A stretch of 64,000 bases of DNA from the NCBI GenBank assembly GCA_037441125.1, contig JBBIST010000006.1:7917-71916 (forward strand), read 5' to 3'. This stretch comes from JALHMQ01 sp037441125 (GTDB lineage: Bacteria > Pseudomonadota > Gammaproteobacteria > Burkholderiales > Burkholderiaceae_F). The first letter of the stretch is position 1, and every line of letters starts with the position of its first letter. A model generated the notes under the pieces. That model was not told the origin of the DNA. It did no database searches and was given only the letters and a program-made list of their open reading frames with translations. This document shows positions 25,572-34,535 of this stretch, one piece after another. Position numbers and translations under genes: made by a program.

Positions 25572-26954
25572 ATGCTTCACTTCTGGCAAGACTGCTCGCA
25601 ACTCCTGGAGAGGGAGATGACGCCGCAGCAGTACTCGGCCTGGATCAAGCCCCTGCGGGCAATCGACTACGACGCCGCCAGCGGCAAGCTGCGTCTGGGC
25701 GCACCGAACCGACTCAAGCTCGATGCGGTGCGGGCGCAGTTCGCCAAGCGCATCGAGGCGGCGGCCGCCAACGTACTGCAGCGACCGATCGACCTCGTGC
25801 TTGAGGTCGAAGCGGCTGAGTCCGGGCGTGCGCCCGAGGTCGCGGCCGAGCCGGCGCGCGCCGCGCAGGAGCCGGCCGACGGCGCCGATCGCGGCGCGGC
25901 GGCGGCAAGTTTCGCCGCCGCCGACCACGTCGAGCGCGCGCGCCTGAACGCGCTGCTGAGCTTCGATACCTTCGTCACCGGCAAGGCGAACCAGTTGGCG
26001 CGCGCGGCGGCGATGCAGGTAGCGGAAAACCCGGGCGGCTCCTACAACCCGCTGTTTCTGTACGGCGGCGTCGGTCTGGGCAAGACGCACCTGGTGCACG
26101 CGGTCGGCAACGCCATCCTGGCGCGCCGGCCGCAGGCGCGCGTGCGCTACATCCACGCCGAGCAGTACGTGAGCGACGTCGTTCGCGCCTACCAGAAAAA
26201 GGCCTTCGACGACTTCAAGCGCTACTACCACTCGCTCGACCTGCTGCTGATCGACGACATCCAGTTTTTCGCCGGCAAGAGCCGCACCCAGGAGGAGTTC
26301 TTCTACGCCTTCGAGGCGCTGGTGGCCGGGCGCAAGCAGATCATCATCACCAGCGACCGCTATCCGAAGGAACTCGACGACATCGAGGACCGGCTGGTGT
26401 CGCGCTTCGCCTCGGGACTGACCGTGTCGATCGAGCCGCCCGAGCTCGAGATGCGGGTCGCGATCCTGCTCAAGAAGGCCGAGCTCGAGGGTTCGCAACT
26501 GCCCGAGGACGTCGCTTTCTTCGTCGCCAAGAACCTGCGCAGCAATGTGCGCGAACTGGAAGGCGCGCTGCGCAGCATCCTCGCCTACGCCTCGTTCCAT
26601 GCCCGTGCGGTGACCATCGAGCTGGCGCGCGAAGCCCTGCGCGACGTCCTCGGCGCCTCGGCCGGCCAGATCACGGTCGAGCTGATCCAGAAGACAGTCG
26701 CCGACCACTACAAGATCAAGATCACCGACATGTACAGCAAGCGGCGGCCGTCGAACATCGCCCTGCCGCGCCAGGTGGCGATGTACCTGGCCAAGGAACT
26801 GACGCAAAAGAGCCTGCCCGAGATCGGCGAGCAGTTCGGCGGCCGCGACCACACGACCGTGCTGCACGCGGTACGCAAAATCGGCGGCGAGCGCCTGACC
26901 GACACCGAACTGAACCGCACGCTGCACGTGCTCGAGCAGACCCTCAAGGGCTGA
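25572..26954 (+). CDS. dnaA: Chromosomal replication initiator protein DnaA
   Basis: A 460-residue initiator. Domain I opens with FWQDCSQLLEREMTPQQYSAWIKPL-type residues (1–75), and a short Ala/Glu-rich domain II follows. The AAA+ domain has Walker A GGVGLGKTH, Walker B LLLIDDIQFF and the arginine-finger region DRLVSRFASGL. Domain IV carries the DNA-binding signature GGRDHTTVLHAV. It opens the origin duplex by binding the boxes found upstream, and it probably autoregulates through them. Confidence 0.98.
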   Translation: MLHFWQDCSQLLEREMTPQQYSAWIKPLRAIDYDAASGKLRLGAPNRLKLDAVRAQFAKRIEAAAANVLQRPIDLVLEVEAAESGRAPEVAAEPARAAQEPADGADRGAAAASFAAADHVERARLNALLSFDTFVTGKANQLARAAAMQVAENPGGSYNPLFLYGGVGLGKTHLVHAVGNAILARRPQARVRYIHAEQYVSDVVRAYQKKAFDDFKRYYHSLDLLLIDDIQFFAGKSRTQEEFFYAFEALVAGRKQIIITSDRYPKELDDIEDRLVSRFASGLTVSIEPPELEMRVAILLKKAELEGSQLPEDVAFFVAKNLRSNVRELEGALRSILAYASFHARAVTIELAREALRDVLGASAGQITVELIQKTVADHYKIKITDMYSKRRPSNIALPRQVAMYLAKELTQKSLPEIGEQFGGRDHTTVLHAVRKIGGERLTDTELNRTLHVLEQTLKG

Positions 26955-26972
26955 GAGCCCCGCGGCCTGCCC

Positions 26973-27082
26973 TGTGGACAGCCTGTGGATCGCCTGCGAA
27001 CAGCCTGTGTGCGAAGCGGGACAAGTGCCGCAAGCGCGGCCGGCGCAGGCGCAGCGGGCGCCACTTGTCCTTTCTGTCCACA
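26973..27082. promoter_or_regulatory. Degenerate DnaA-box cluster between dnaA and dnaN
   Basis: The 269-base dnaA–dnaN gap holds TGTGGACAG (26973–26981), TGTGGATCG (26984–26992) and CTGTCCACA (27074–27082). Each resembles a DnaA box in one orientation, differing from the consensus at one to three positions. They could bind DnaA weakly, either as a second part of a bipartite origin or in control of dnaN. Confidence 0.4.
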
Positions 27083-27223
27083 GCCGACGCGCGCGCGCCG
27101 TACGCGCTTGCCAACAGCCTCGCCGGCAAGCTGCCGCCTTGTGCGTCAAAGCCCTGCGCCACTTGTCCCCAGGCGGTACGCTCTCTACTAACTCCTATTC
27201 CTAAGCAGAAGGAAGAACAAACC

Positions 27224-28327
27224 ATGCAACTCGTCAAAGCGCCCCGCGATGCGTTGCTCAGACCGTTGCAGGTGGTGAGCGGCATCGTCGAGCGTCGCCA
27301 GACCCTGCCGATCCTCGCCAACATCCTGGTGCGCAAGGACGGCGAGAGCGTCTCCTTCACCGCCACCGACCTGGAGATCCAGATCCAGACCCGGGCCGAG
27401 ATCGGCGCCGGCCGCGACAGCGGCGCCACCACCGTGGCTGCGCGCAAGCTGGTCGACATCCTGCGTGCACTGCCCGAGTCCGATGTCACCCTGTCGCTCG
27501 CCGGCCGCAAGCTCAGCGTGCAGTCGGGCAAGAGCCGCTTCAACCTGCAGACGCTGGCCGCCGACGAGTACCCGACCGTGGCCCAGGCCGAAGCCTCGGC
27601 CGATTTCACGCTGCCGGCGGCGGCGCTCAAGTATCTGCTGGCGATGGCGTACTTCGCGATGGCGGCGCAGGACATCCGCTACTACCTGAACGGCATGCTG
27701 CTCGTGGTCGAGGCCTCGGTGGTGCGCGCGGTGGCCACCGACGGCCACCGGCTGGCGCTGGCCGAGGTCGGCCGCGAGGGCGACGCCGCGGCGCGGCTCG
27801 AGGCGATCGTCCCGCGCAAGACGATCCTCGAACTAATGCGCCTGCTGCCCGACAGCGAGGAACCGGTGCGTGTGCAGATGGCCGCCAACCAGGTCAAATT
27901 CAGCTTCGGCTCGATCGAGCTGATCTCGAAGCTGGTCGAGGGCAAGTTCCCCGACTACCAGCGCGTGATCCCGGTCGGCAACAACAAGGAGTTCGTCGTT
28001 GGCCGCGACGAACTGATGCACGCGCTGCAGCGTTCGGCGATCCTGACCACCGACAAGTTCAAGGGCGTGCGCATCGTGCTCGCCCCGGGCAGCCTGAAGA
28101 TCACCTCGACCAACGCCGACCAGGAAGAGGCGCAGGAGGAGCTCGACATCGACTACGGCGGCGAGCCGCTCGACGTCGGCTTCAACGTCACCTACCTGCT
28201 CGACGTGCTCGCCAACCTGCGCTGCGAGCAGGTCAAGTTCGCGCTCGGCGACGCGCTCGGCAGCGCGCTGATCACGATGCCCGACTCGCAGCGCTTCAAG
28301 TATGTGGTGATGCCGATGAGGATCTGA
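27224..28327 (+). CDS. dnaN: DNA polymerase III beta sliding clamp
   Basis: A 367-residue clamp subunit, the normal length, forming the dimeric ring that tethers polymerase III. It starts MQLVKAPRDALLRPLQVVSG at the ATG at 27224, preceded by AGAAGGAAG. The open frame extends upstream only through non-homologous sequence. Three tandem clamp domains are visible, for example QTLPILANILV, VRAVATDGHRLAL and the C-terminal RFKYVVMPMRI that forms the partner-binding pocket. Encoded directly after dnaA and before gyrB. Confidence 0.97.
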   Translation: MQLVKAPRDALLRPLQVVSGIVERRQTLPILANILVRKDGESVSFTATDLEIQIQTRAEIGAGRDSGATTVAARKLVDILRALPESDVTLSLAGRKLSVQSGKSRFNLQTLAADEYPTVAQAEASADFTLPAAALKYLLAMAYFAMAAQDIRYYLNGMLLVVEASVVRAVATDGHRLALAEVGREGDAAARLEAIVPRKTILELMRLLPDSEEPVRVQMAANQVKFSFGSIELISKLVEGKFPDYQRVIPVGNNKEFVVGRDELMHALQRSAILTTDKFKGVRIVLAPGSLKITSTNADQEEAQEELDIDYGGEPLDVGFNVTYLLDVLANLRCEQVKFALGDALGSALITMPDSQRFKYVVMPMRI

Positions 28328-28474
28328 GGCGCGGCGCCTGCGCCGGCGCGGCTTGCGCCCCGGCAGCAGCGCGCAGCCTGCCGGCACCGCAATGCCGGCG
28401 ACCGATCGCGCTGCCGGCGCGAAATCGCAACGAATGCGGGCGTCGCAGCGCCGCCGCCCGACGAGGAATTCCCG

Positions 28475-31000
28475 ATGTCCGCAGTCCCCAATCCGTCCGC
28501 CGATCAGCCTTCGAACCCGCCCGTGCCCGCCAACGGCGGCGACTACGGCGCCGCCAGCATCCAGATCCTCGAAGGGCTGGAGGCGGTGCGCAAACGCCCG
28601 GGCATGTACATCGGCGACACGCACGACGGCACCGGCCTGCACCACATGGTGTTCGAGGTGGTCGACAACTCGATCGACGAGGCGCTGGCCGGTCATTGCG
28701 ACGACATCGTCGTCACGATCCACACCGACAACTCGATCTCGGTGATCGACAACGGCCGCGGCATCCCGACCGACATCAAGTTCGACGACAAGCACGACCC
28801 GAAGCGCAGCGCCGCCGAGATCGCCCTCACCGAGCTGCACGCCGGCGGCAAGTTCGACCAGAACAGCTACAAGGTCTCGGGCGGACTGCACGGGGTCGGC
28901 GTCTCCTGCGTCAATGCGCTCAGCAAGTGGCTGCGACTGACGGTGCGACGCGACGGCCGCGTGCACCACCTGGAGTTCCATGCCGGCGCGGTGCAAAACC
29001 GCAGGCTGGAGACGATCGCCGGCGAGCGTGTATCGCCGATGCACGTGCTGGGCACAAGCGACAAGCGCGGCACCGAGGTCCACTTCCTGCCCGACGAGAC
29101 GATCTTCGGCAACGTCGAGTTCCACTACGAGATCCTGTCCAAGCGGCTGCGCGAGCTGTCGTTCCTCAACAACGGCGTGCGCATCCGCCTGATCGACCAG
29201 CGCAGCGGCAAGGAGGAGGACTTCGCCTTCGCCGGCGGCGTCAAGGGCTTCGTCGAGTACATCAACCGCGCCAAGACCGTCCTGCACCCGAACGTGTTCC
29301 ACGTCGCCGGCGAGTCGGCGGCGGGCGGGGTCGGCGTCGGCGTCGAAGTGGCGATGCAGTGGAACGACAGCTACAACGAGTCGCTGCTGGTGTTCACCAA
29401 CAACATCCCGCAGCGCGACGGCGGCACGCACATCACCGGCCTGCGCGCGGCGATGACGCGCGTGATCAACAACTACATCAAGGAGAACGAACTCGACAAG
29501 AAGGCGCGCGTCGAGACCAGCGGCGACGACATGCGCGAGGGACTGGCGTGCGTGCTCAGCGTCAAGGTGCCCGAGCCGAAGTTCAGCTCGCAGACCAAGG
29601 ACAAGCTGGTCTCCTCCGAGGTGCGGCCGGCGGTCGAGGACGTGGTGGCCAAGGCGCTCGCGGCCTACCTGCTCGAGAAGCCGGCCGACGCCAAGATCAT
29701 CTGCGGCAAGATCGTCGAGGCGGCGCGCGCGCGCGAAGCGGCGCGCAAGGCGCGCGAGATGACGCGGCGCAAGGGCGTTCTCGACGGCGCCGGCCTGCCG
29801 GGCAAGCTCGCCGACTGCCAGGAGAAGGACCCGGAGAAGTGCGAGCTGTACATCGTCGAGGGCGACTCGGCCGGCGGCAGCGCCAAGCAGGGCCGCGACC
29901 GCAAGTTCCAGGCGGTGCTGCCGCTGCGCGGCAAGGTGCTCAACGTCGAGCGCGCGCGCTTCGACAAGCTGATCGGCTCGGAGCAGATCGCCACCTTGAT
30001 CACGGCGCTCGGCACCAGCATCGGCCCGGAGTTCAACCCGGACAAGCTGCGCTACCACCGGATCATCGTCATGACCGACGCCGACGTCGACGGCGCCCAC
30101 ATCCGCACGCTGCTGCTGACCCTGTTCTACCGGCAGATGCCGCAACTGGTCGAGCGCGGACACATCTACATCGCCCAGCCGCCGCTGTACAAGGTCAAGC
30201 ACGGCCGCGACGAGCGCTACCTGAAGGACGACCACGAGTTCGCCCACTACCTGCTGCGGCTCGCGCTCGACGGCGCCCGCCTGTACCCGGACGCGGCCGC
30301 GGCCGCTGCCGGAGCGGCGATCGGCGCCGATGCGCTCGCCGAGCTGGCGCGCCAGTACCTGCTCGCCGACGCCGTGGTCCGGCGCGTGGCGCAGGTGATC
30401 GACCGCGGCGCGCTCGAGGCGATCGCCCATGGAGTCGAACTGAACCTCGACGACGCCGCCGCGGCGCAGGCGAGCGCGGCGCGCTTGCAGGAGGCGCTCG
30501 GCAACCACACGGTCGAGGTGCACGCGATCCACGACGCCGCCACCGACAAGCACCGCCTGCGCATCGAGCGCCGCCACCACGGCAACGTGCGCGCCAGCGG
30601 CATCGACGCCGAGTTCACCCACGGCGCCGACTACGCGGCGCTGAACCGTGCCGCCAAGACCTTCCGCGGCCTGATCGGCGCCGGTGCCAAGGTCGCGCGC
30701 GGCGAAGGCGAGAAGGCGAAGGAGGCGCCGGTGGAAGACTTCGGCGCCGCCATGCGCTGGCTGCTGGCTCAGGCCGAGGCCGGCGTCGGCAAGCAGCGCT
30801 ACAAGGGCCTGGGCGAGATGAACCCCGAGCAGTTGTGGGAGACGACCATGGACCCGGCGGTGCGCCGCCTGCTCAAGGTGCAGATCGAAGACGCGATCGG
30901 CGCTGACCAGATCTTCACCACCCTGATGGGCGACGAAGTCGAGCCGCGCAAGCGCTTCATCGAGAGCAACGCGCTGGCGGCAAGCAACATCGACGTCTAG
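28475..31000 (+). CDS. gyrB: DNA gyrase subunit B
   Basis: An 841-residue ATPase subunit of gyrase, slightly longer than the 804 residues of E. coli. It has a GHKL ATPase domain (RPGMYIGDT, NGRGIPTD, GGLHGVGVSCVNAL), a transducer domain, and a TOPRIM domain with EGDSAGG and DADVDGAHIRTLL. The C-terminal end has YKGLGEMNPEQLWETTMDP. An Ala-rich insertion of about 160 residues (from near residue 590) splits the TOPRIM region, as known in many proteobacteria. A 147-base gap without features separates it from dnaN. Confidence 0.97.
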   Translation: MSAVPNPSADQPSNPPVPANGGDYGAASIQILEGLEAVRKRPGMYIGDTHDGTGLHHMVFEVVDNSIDEALAGHCDDIVVTIHTDNSISVIDNGRGIPTDIKFDDKHDPKRSAAEIALTELHAGGKFDQNSYKVSGGLHGVGVSCVNALSKWLRLTVRRDGRVHHLEFHAGAVQNRRLETIAGERVSPMHVLGTSDKRGTEVHFLPDETIFGNVEFHYEILSKRLRELSFLNNGVRIRLIDQRSGKEEDFAFAGGVKGFVEYINRAKTVLHPNVFHVAGESAAGGVGVGVEVAMQWNDSYNESLLVFTNNIPQRDGGTHITGLRAAMTRVINNYIKENELDKKARVETSGDDMREGLACVLSVKVPEPKFSSQTKDKLVSSEVRPAVEDVVAKALAAYLLEKPADAKIICGKIVEAARAREAARKAREMTRRKGVLDGAGLPGKLADCQEKDPEKCELYIVEGDSAGGSAKQGRDRKFQAVLPLRGKVLNVERARFDKLIGSEQIATLITALGTSIGPEFNPDKLRYHRIIVMTDADVDGAHIRTLLLTLFYRQMPQLVERGHIYIAQPPLYKVKHGRDERYLKDDHEFAHYLLRLALDGARLYPDAAAAAAGAAIGADALAELARQYLLADAVVRRVAQVIDRGALEAIAHGVELNLDDAAAAQASAARLQEALGNHTVEVHAIHDAATDKHRLRIERRHHGNVRASGIDAEFTHGADYAALNRAAKTFRGLIGAGAKVARGEGEKAKEAPVEDFGAAMRWLLAQAEAGVGKQRYKGLGEMNPEQLWETTMDPAVRRLLKVQIEDAIGADQIFTTLMGDEVEPRKRFIESNALAASNIDV

Positions 31001-31302
31001 GCGCGCGCCGCAGGCGACGCGCCGTCCGTGCCCGCAGCGCCACAACCTCGGTGACCGGCCTCACCGTAGAGCGGTTGCGACTTCGCCGCGAGCGGCCTGC
31101 GCTGACGGCCATCAAGCCGCCGCGCCGCGCCTGACCATAATCGACTGTCGCGAGGACCTGCGTGCGTCCGTCGTGACCTCGACAGTTTCTTCTTCACCAA
31201 AAGCCGTGGATGCGCGAATCCGCGCGGCCCAGTGGCCGCGCGCCGCGCGCAACAAATGCCGCGACGAGAAGGAACGGGCGGACGACACATGAAGGAGTAT
31301 TC
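31001..31302. other. gyrB–porin intergenic region
   Basis: A 302-base stretch without a gene. Immediately after the gyrB stop a short GGCGCG/CGCGCC pairing (31000–31023) could form a hairpin, but there is no T run, so a terminator is only possible. The promoter of the downstream outer-membrane protein should lie here, and an AAGGAG ribosome-binding site ends the region (31292–31297). Confidence 0.4.
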
Positions 31303-33018
31303 ATGTCCAGTTCGTTCTTCCGTCGGACGTTGATCGCGGCATCGATCTCGGCCCTGTTCCTGCCGCTGGCGGCGCATGCCACCGGCGCCGACGTCGATGC
31401 CCGCATCCAGGGCCTGACGCGGCAACTCGACGCGATCAGCAAGGAGCTCGAAGCGCTCAAGGAGAAGTCCGCGGCCGCGCCGGCCGCGGCGACGCAGCCC
31501 GCCGGCGAAGGCTGGCTCACCTGGGGCGGCGACTACCAGTTCCGCGTCGACCGCCTGCGCGGCGAGACCAAGCCGTTCACCGACGTCAACGCCATGTTCT
31601 CGCTGGCGCAAAGTCAGTTGCAGCAGGCGTTCTTCGCCAACCCCGGCCCCGCCACGGGGGCGATGCTCAACGGCTTCATCGGCTTCGCGCAGGGCATGGC
31701 CGCAGTTCGCACGCACACCGAGGCGCAGGCCTTCCTCGGCGCCAACGCGGCGATGATGGCCGGGCTCGCCTCGTTCGCGCCGCCCGCCTTTGTGCCCGCC
31801 TACGAGCCGAAGAACGACAGCATCTACTTCAATCGCTTCGCCCTCGACCTGCGGGCCGCGGTGGCCGAGAACATCTCGGTCAAGGCGCGGCTGGCGATGT
31901 ACAAGATCTGGGGCGCGCAGGACGAAGCCGCCCTCGTCAACCGCGGCGCCGCGCCGTTCTTCGCCGACCGCGTCGGCGTGTTCGACGGCACGCTCGGCCG
32001 CGTGCCCTCGAGCAGCGCGCTCGTCGTCGACCGCGCCTTCGCCACCTGGGCCGGCATCGGCGGCGTCGACGCCTGGTTCTCGGTCGGCCGCCGCCCCTCG
32101 ACCGACGGCGCGCCCACGCACCTGAAGAACAATGCCGAACTGGTCGGCACCGCGGGCGTGCCGGCGTTGCTCGTCAACTACGCGTTCGACGGCCTCACGC
32201 TCGGCTACATGGCGGACATCGCCGCCCTTCCCGGCGCCTACGCCAAGGTCTGCTACGGCCGCGGCTTCGAGAGCGGCTTCAGCAGGGCGCGCGGCAACTC
32301 GCTCGACGACACCGACATGCTCGGCGTGAGCGTGATCCCCTACGAGACCGACAGGCTGCGCGTGTGGCTGCAGTGGAACCGCGGCATGAACATCTTCGAC
32401 GCGCCGGCGATGAAGGGCACCTACTTCGGCGACACGCAGGCCAAGATCAACCTCGGCGACATCGACTGGTACGGCATCGGCGTGTTGGGCAGGCTCGCCC
32501 GGGTCGGCGCCGGCGATCTCAACTACTTCGCCGATTTCGGCTGGAGCGTGGCGCAACCGAACGAGAACGTGTCGGCGCAGTTCGGCTTCCAGGGTCTGCT
32601 GACCGGCTCCTTCTTCGGCCCGGAGGCGCCGAGCGACAAGACCGGCAACGCGATCTACCTCGGCGTGCGCTACGACCTGCCCAGCCGGACCAAGCTCGGC
32701 CTCGAGTTCAACCGCGGCTCCAAGAACTGGATCACCTTCGCTCCCGCCGCCGCAGACATGTGGACCTCCAAGCTCGGCACGCGCGGCGACGTCTACGACG
32801 TCTACCTGATCCAGGAAATCGGCGCCACGCCGATCGCCTCGCCCGACGCCAAGGCGTTCTTCCGCCTCGGCTACCAGTCGTACGACTTCAAGTACACGGG
32901 CAGCAACAACTGGGTCGGTGCGCCGGTGAGGATCACCGACATCCAGGGTCAGATGTCGGCGCTTGCGCCGCTGGCGCAGGCGTACAACCTCTACGCCACG
33001 TTCGAAGTGAAGTTCTAG
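31303..33018 (+). CDS. DUF3373-like outer-membrane beta-barrel protein
   Basis: A 571-residue exported protein. The signal peptide covers about residues 1–26 (ending AAHA), followed by a short coiled coil (DARIQGLTRQLDAISKELEA) as in trimeric porins or their relatives. A long beta-rich part with many aromatic residues ends FEVKF, the terminal phenylalanine typical of outer-membrane barrels. The layout fits the DUF3373 family, reported near extracellular-electron-transfer and sulfur-oxidation genes. The ATG at 31303 is chosen for its AAGGAG, and the upstream 31 codons are rejected. It is a single-gene unit; a transport role is inference. Confidence 0.75.
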   Translation: MSSSFFRRTLIAASISALFLPLAAHATGADVDARIQGLTRQLDAISKELEALKEKSAAAPAAATQPAGEGWLTWGGDYQFRVDRLRGETKPFTDVNAMFSLAQSQLQQAFFANPGPATGAMLNGFIGFAQGMAAVRTHTEAQAFLGANAAMMAGLASFAPPAFVPAYEPKNDSIYFNRFALDLRAAVAENISVKARLAMYKIWGAQDEAALVNRGAAPFFADRVGVFDGTLGRVPSSSALVVDRAFATWAGIGGVDAWFSVGRRPSTDGAPTHLKNNAELVGTAGVPALLVNYAFDGLTLGYMADIAALPGAYAKVCYGRGFESGFSRARGNSLDDTDMLGVSVIPYETDRLRVWLQWNRGMNIFDAPAMKGTYFGDTQAKINLGDIDWYGIGVLGRLARVGAGDLNYFADFGWSVAQPNENVSAQFGFQGLLTGSFFGPEAPSDKTGNAIYLGVRYDLPSRTKLGLEFNRGSKNWITFAPAAADMWTSKLGTRGDVYDVYLIQEIGATPIASPDAKAFFRLGYQSYDFKYTGSNNWVGAPVRITDIQGQMSALAPLAQAYNLYATFEVKF

Positions 33019-33049
33019 CCGTGCATCGGCGCGCTCGGGTCGAGCGCGC

Positions 33050-33571
33050 CTAGTAGCCCATGCGCGTCGAGGTGTCGTCCTCGTCTTCGAGGTCCAGCCT
33101 GGCCGAGGGCGGCAGCTTGGCGATGATTGCCTCGACCATGCGCACGTGCTCGGCTTCCTCGTCGCGCAGCTCCTCGAACAGCGCCCGGACCTCGGGATGG
33201 GTCACGTGGCGCAGCGCGCGGTCGTAGAACTCGTGCGCCTTCTTCTCCGCGCGCAGGGCCACCTGGCAGGCCCTGAGCTCGGACATGTTGCGGTAGGTCG
33301 AGCCGACATCGGGGGCCTCGACGTCGAAGAGGTCGCCGAGCTTGACCCGCGGTGCCGTCTGGCCGAACAGCGTGCCGCGGCGTTCGGCCAGTTCGTCGGC
33401 GTGCTTTTTCTCGTTGACGACCATCGACTGGAAGAACGCCCCGGCATCGGTCGAGCTGCCGATCTGCTCGACGAACAACTCGTAGCGCTTGACCGCCTCG
33501 ACCTCGATCAGTGTCGCCAGGTCGAGCGTGTCCATCAGACTGAGTGCGGCGAAGTCGACTTTCGCTGGCAT
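33050..33571 (-). CDS. Ferritin-like diiron (rubrerythrin-type) protein
   Basis: A 173-residue four-helix-bundle protein. The helices carry the metal-ligand pattern of ferritin-like proteins: EVEAVKRYELF, VNEKKHADELAER, AEKKAHEFYDRA and ELRDEEAEHVRMVE, i.e. Glu residues with two ExxH motifs. No rubredoxin domain follows. Its likely role is peroxide or iron handling; the reaction is not certain. The ATG at 33571 follows GAGGGG, giving MPAKVDFAALS; the longer frame upstream is low-complexity. It converges with the porin gene, 31 bases apart. Confidence 0.8.
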   Translation of the reverse strand: MPAKVDFAALSLMDTLDLATLIEVEAVKRYELFVEQIGSSTDAGAFFQSMVVNEKKHADELAERRGTLFGQTAPRVKLGDLFDVEAPDVGSTYRNMSELRACQVALRAEKKAHEFYDRALRHVTHPEVRALFEELRDEEAEHVRMVEAIIAKLPPSARLDLEDEDDTSTRMGY

Positions 33572-33801
33572 GGGTCCCCTCTCTCGCTGGATCGGCCGGG
33601 TGCGCGCAGCGCGCGCGAGGCTGTCGCGCCTCTTGTCGCCGGCCACGGTAGCACCGGCTCGCCCGCCGGCGCACGGTCGGGCGCGCGGCCTTTGACCGCC
33701 GACAAGGCTTCGGCCGGCGCGGCAACGCGCCGGCCGCGCCGAAGGCGATCGGCGGCGAGCCGCTATGCTGGCCGCACCCGCCCATCGATGCGCGATCCGC
33801 C

Positions 33802-34440
33802 ATGCTCGGCTCCGAAACCATCGTCGTCACGCCGTTCCAGCAGAACTGCTCGCTCGTCTGGTGCGAGCGCACGCGCGAGGCGGCGGTAATCGATCCGGGC
33901 GGTGAGGTCGAGCGCATCGTCGCCGCGGCGCGCCGGCGCGGCGTGCGCATCACGCAGATCCTGCTCACGCACGCGCACATCGACCACGCCGGCGGCGCCG
34001 GCACGCTGGCGCGGCTGCTCGCCGTGCCGATCGTCGGCCCGCATCCGGGCGACGGCTACTGGATCGACGGCCTGGCGCAGCAGGCGCGGATGTTCGGCTT
34101 CGCCGCGGCCGAGCCCTTCGCGCCTTCGCGCTGGCTCGCCGACGGCGACTCGGTGCAGGTGGGCGCGACGACGCTGGCGGTGCGCCACACGCCCGGGCAC
34201 ACGCCGGGGCACGTCGTCTTCCACGACGCCGAAGGCGCTCGCGCCTACGTCGGCGACGTGCTCTTTGCCGGCAGCATCGGCCGCACCGACTTTCCCGGCG
34301 GCGACTACGACACCCTGATCGCCAGCATCACCGAGCGGCTGTGGCCGATGGGCGACGAGACGGTGTTCGTTCCCGGTCACGGCCCGGAGAGCACCTTCGG
34401 GCGCGAGCGGCGCGACAACCCGTTCGTGCGCGGCACCTGA
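33802..34440 (+). CDS. Metallo-beta-lactamase-fold hydrolase (YcbL/GloB-like)
   Basis: A 212-residue MBL-fold hydrolase with the full metal-binding set: THAHIDHAGG (HxHxDH), HTPGHTPGH, GDVLFAGSIGRTDFPGG and a final VFVPGHGP. It is closest in pattern to the YcbL-type glyoxalase II-like proteins, which are often single-domain and cytoplasmic; thioester hydrolysis is likely. It lies between the ferritin-like and hut genes with no sign of operon membership. The exact substrate is unknown. Confidence 0.85.
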   Translation: MLGSETIVVTPFQQNCSLVWCERTREAAVIDPGGEVERIVAAARRRGVRITQILLTHAHIDHAGGAGTLARLLAVPIVGPHPGDGYWIDGLAQQARMFGFAAAEPFAPSRWLADGDSVQVGATTLAVRHTPGHTPGHVVFHDAEGARAYVGDVLFAGSIGRTDFPGGDYDTLIASITERLWPMGDETVFVPGHGPESTFGRERRDNPFVRGT

Positions 34441-34535
34441 GCGGCAGGCGACGCCGTCCGGGCCGACGGCGCACAGGTCACGGCCATCGCGCCGGCGCTG
34501 TGCGCTGACCGAGCGGCGCGATCGCCGCCTGCGCG

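Noticed and set aside
27833..31045. A 1070-codon open frame antisense to gyrB
   Set aside because: It is a GC-rich shadow of gyrB and dnaN: no family resemblance, His/Arg/Val-rich composition, and full overlap with certain genes.
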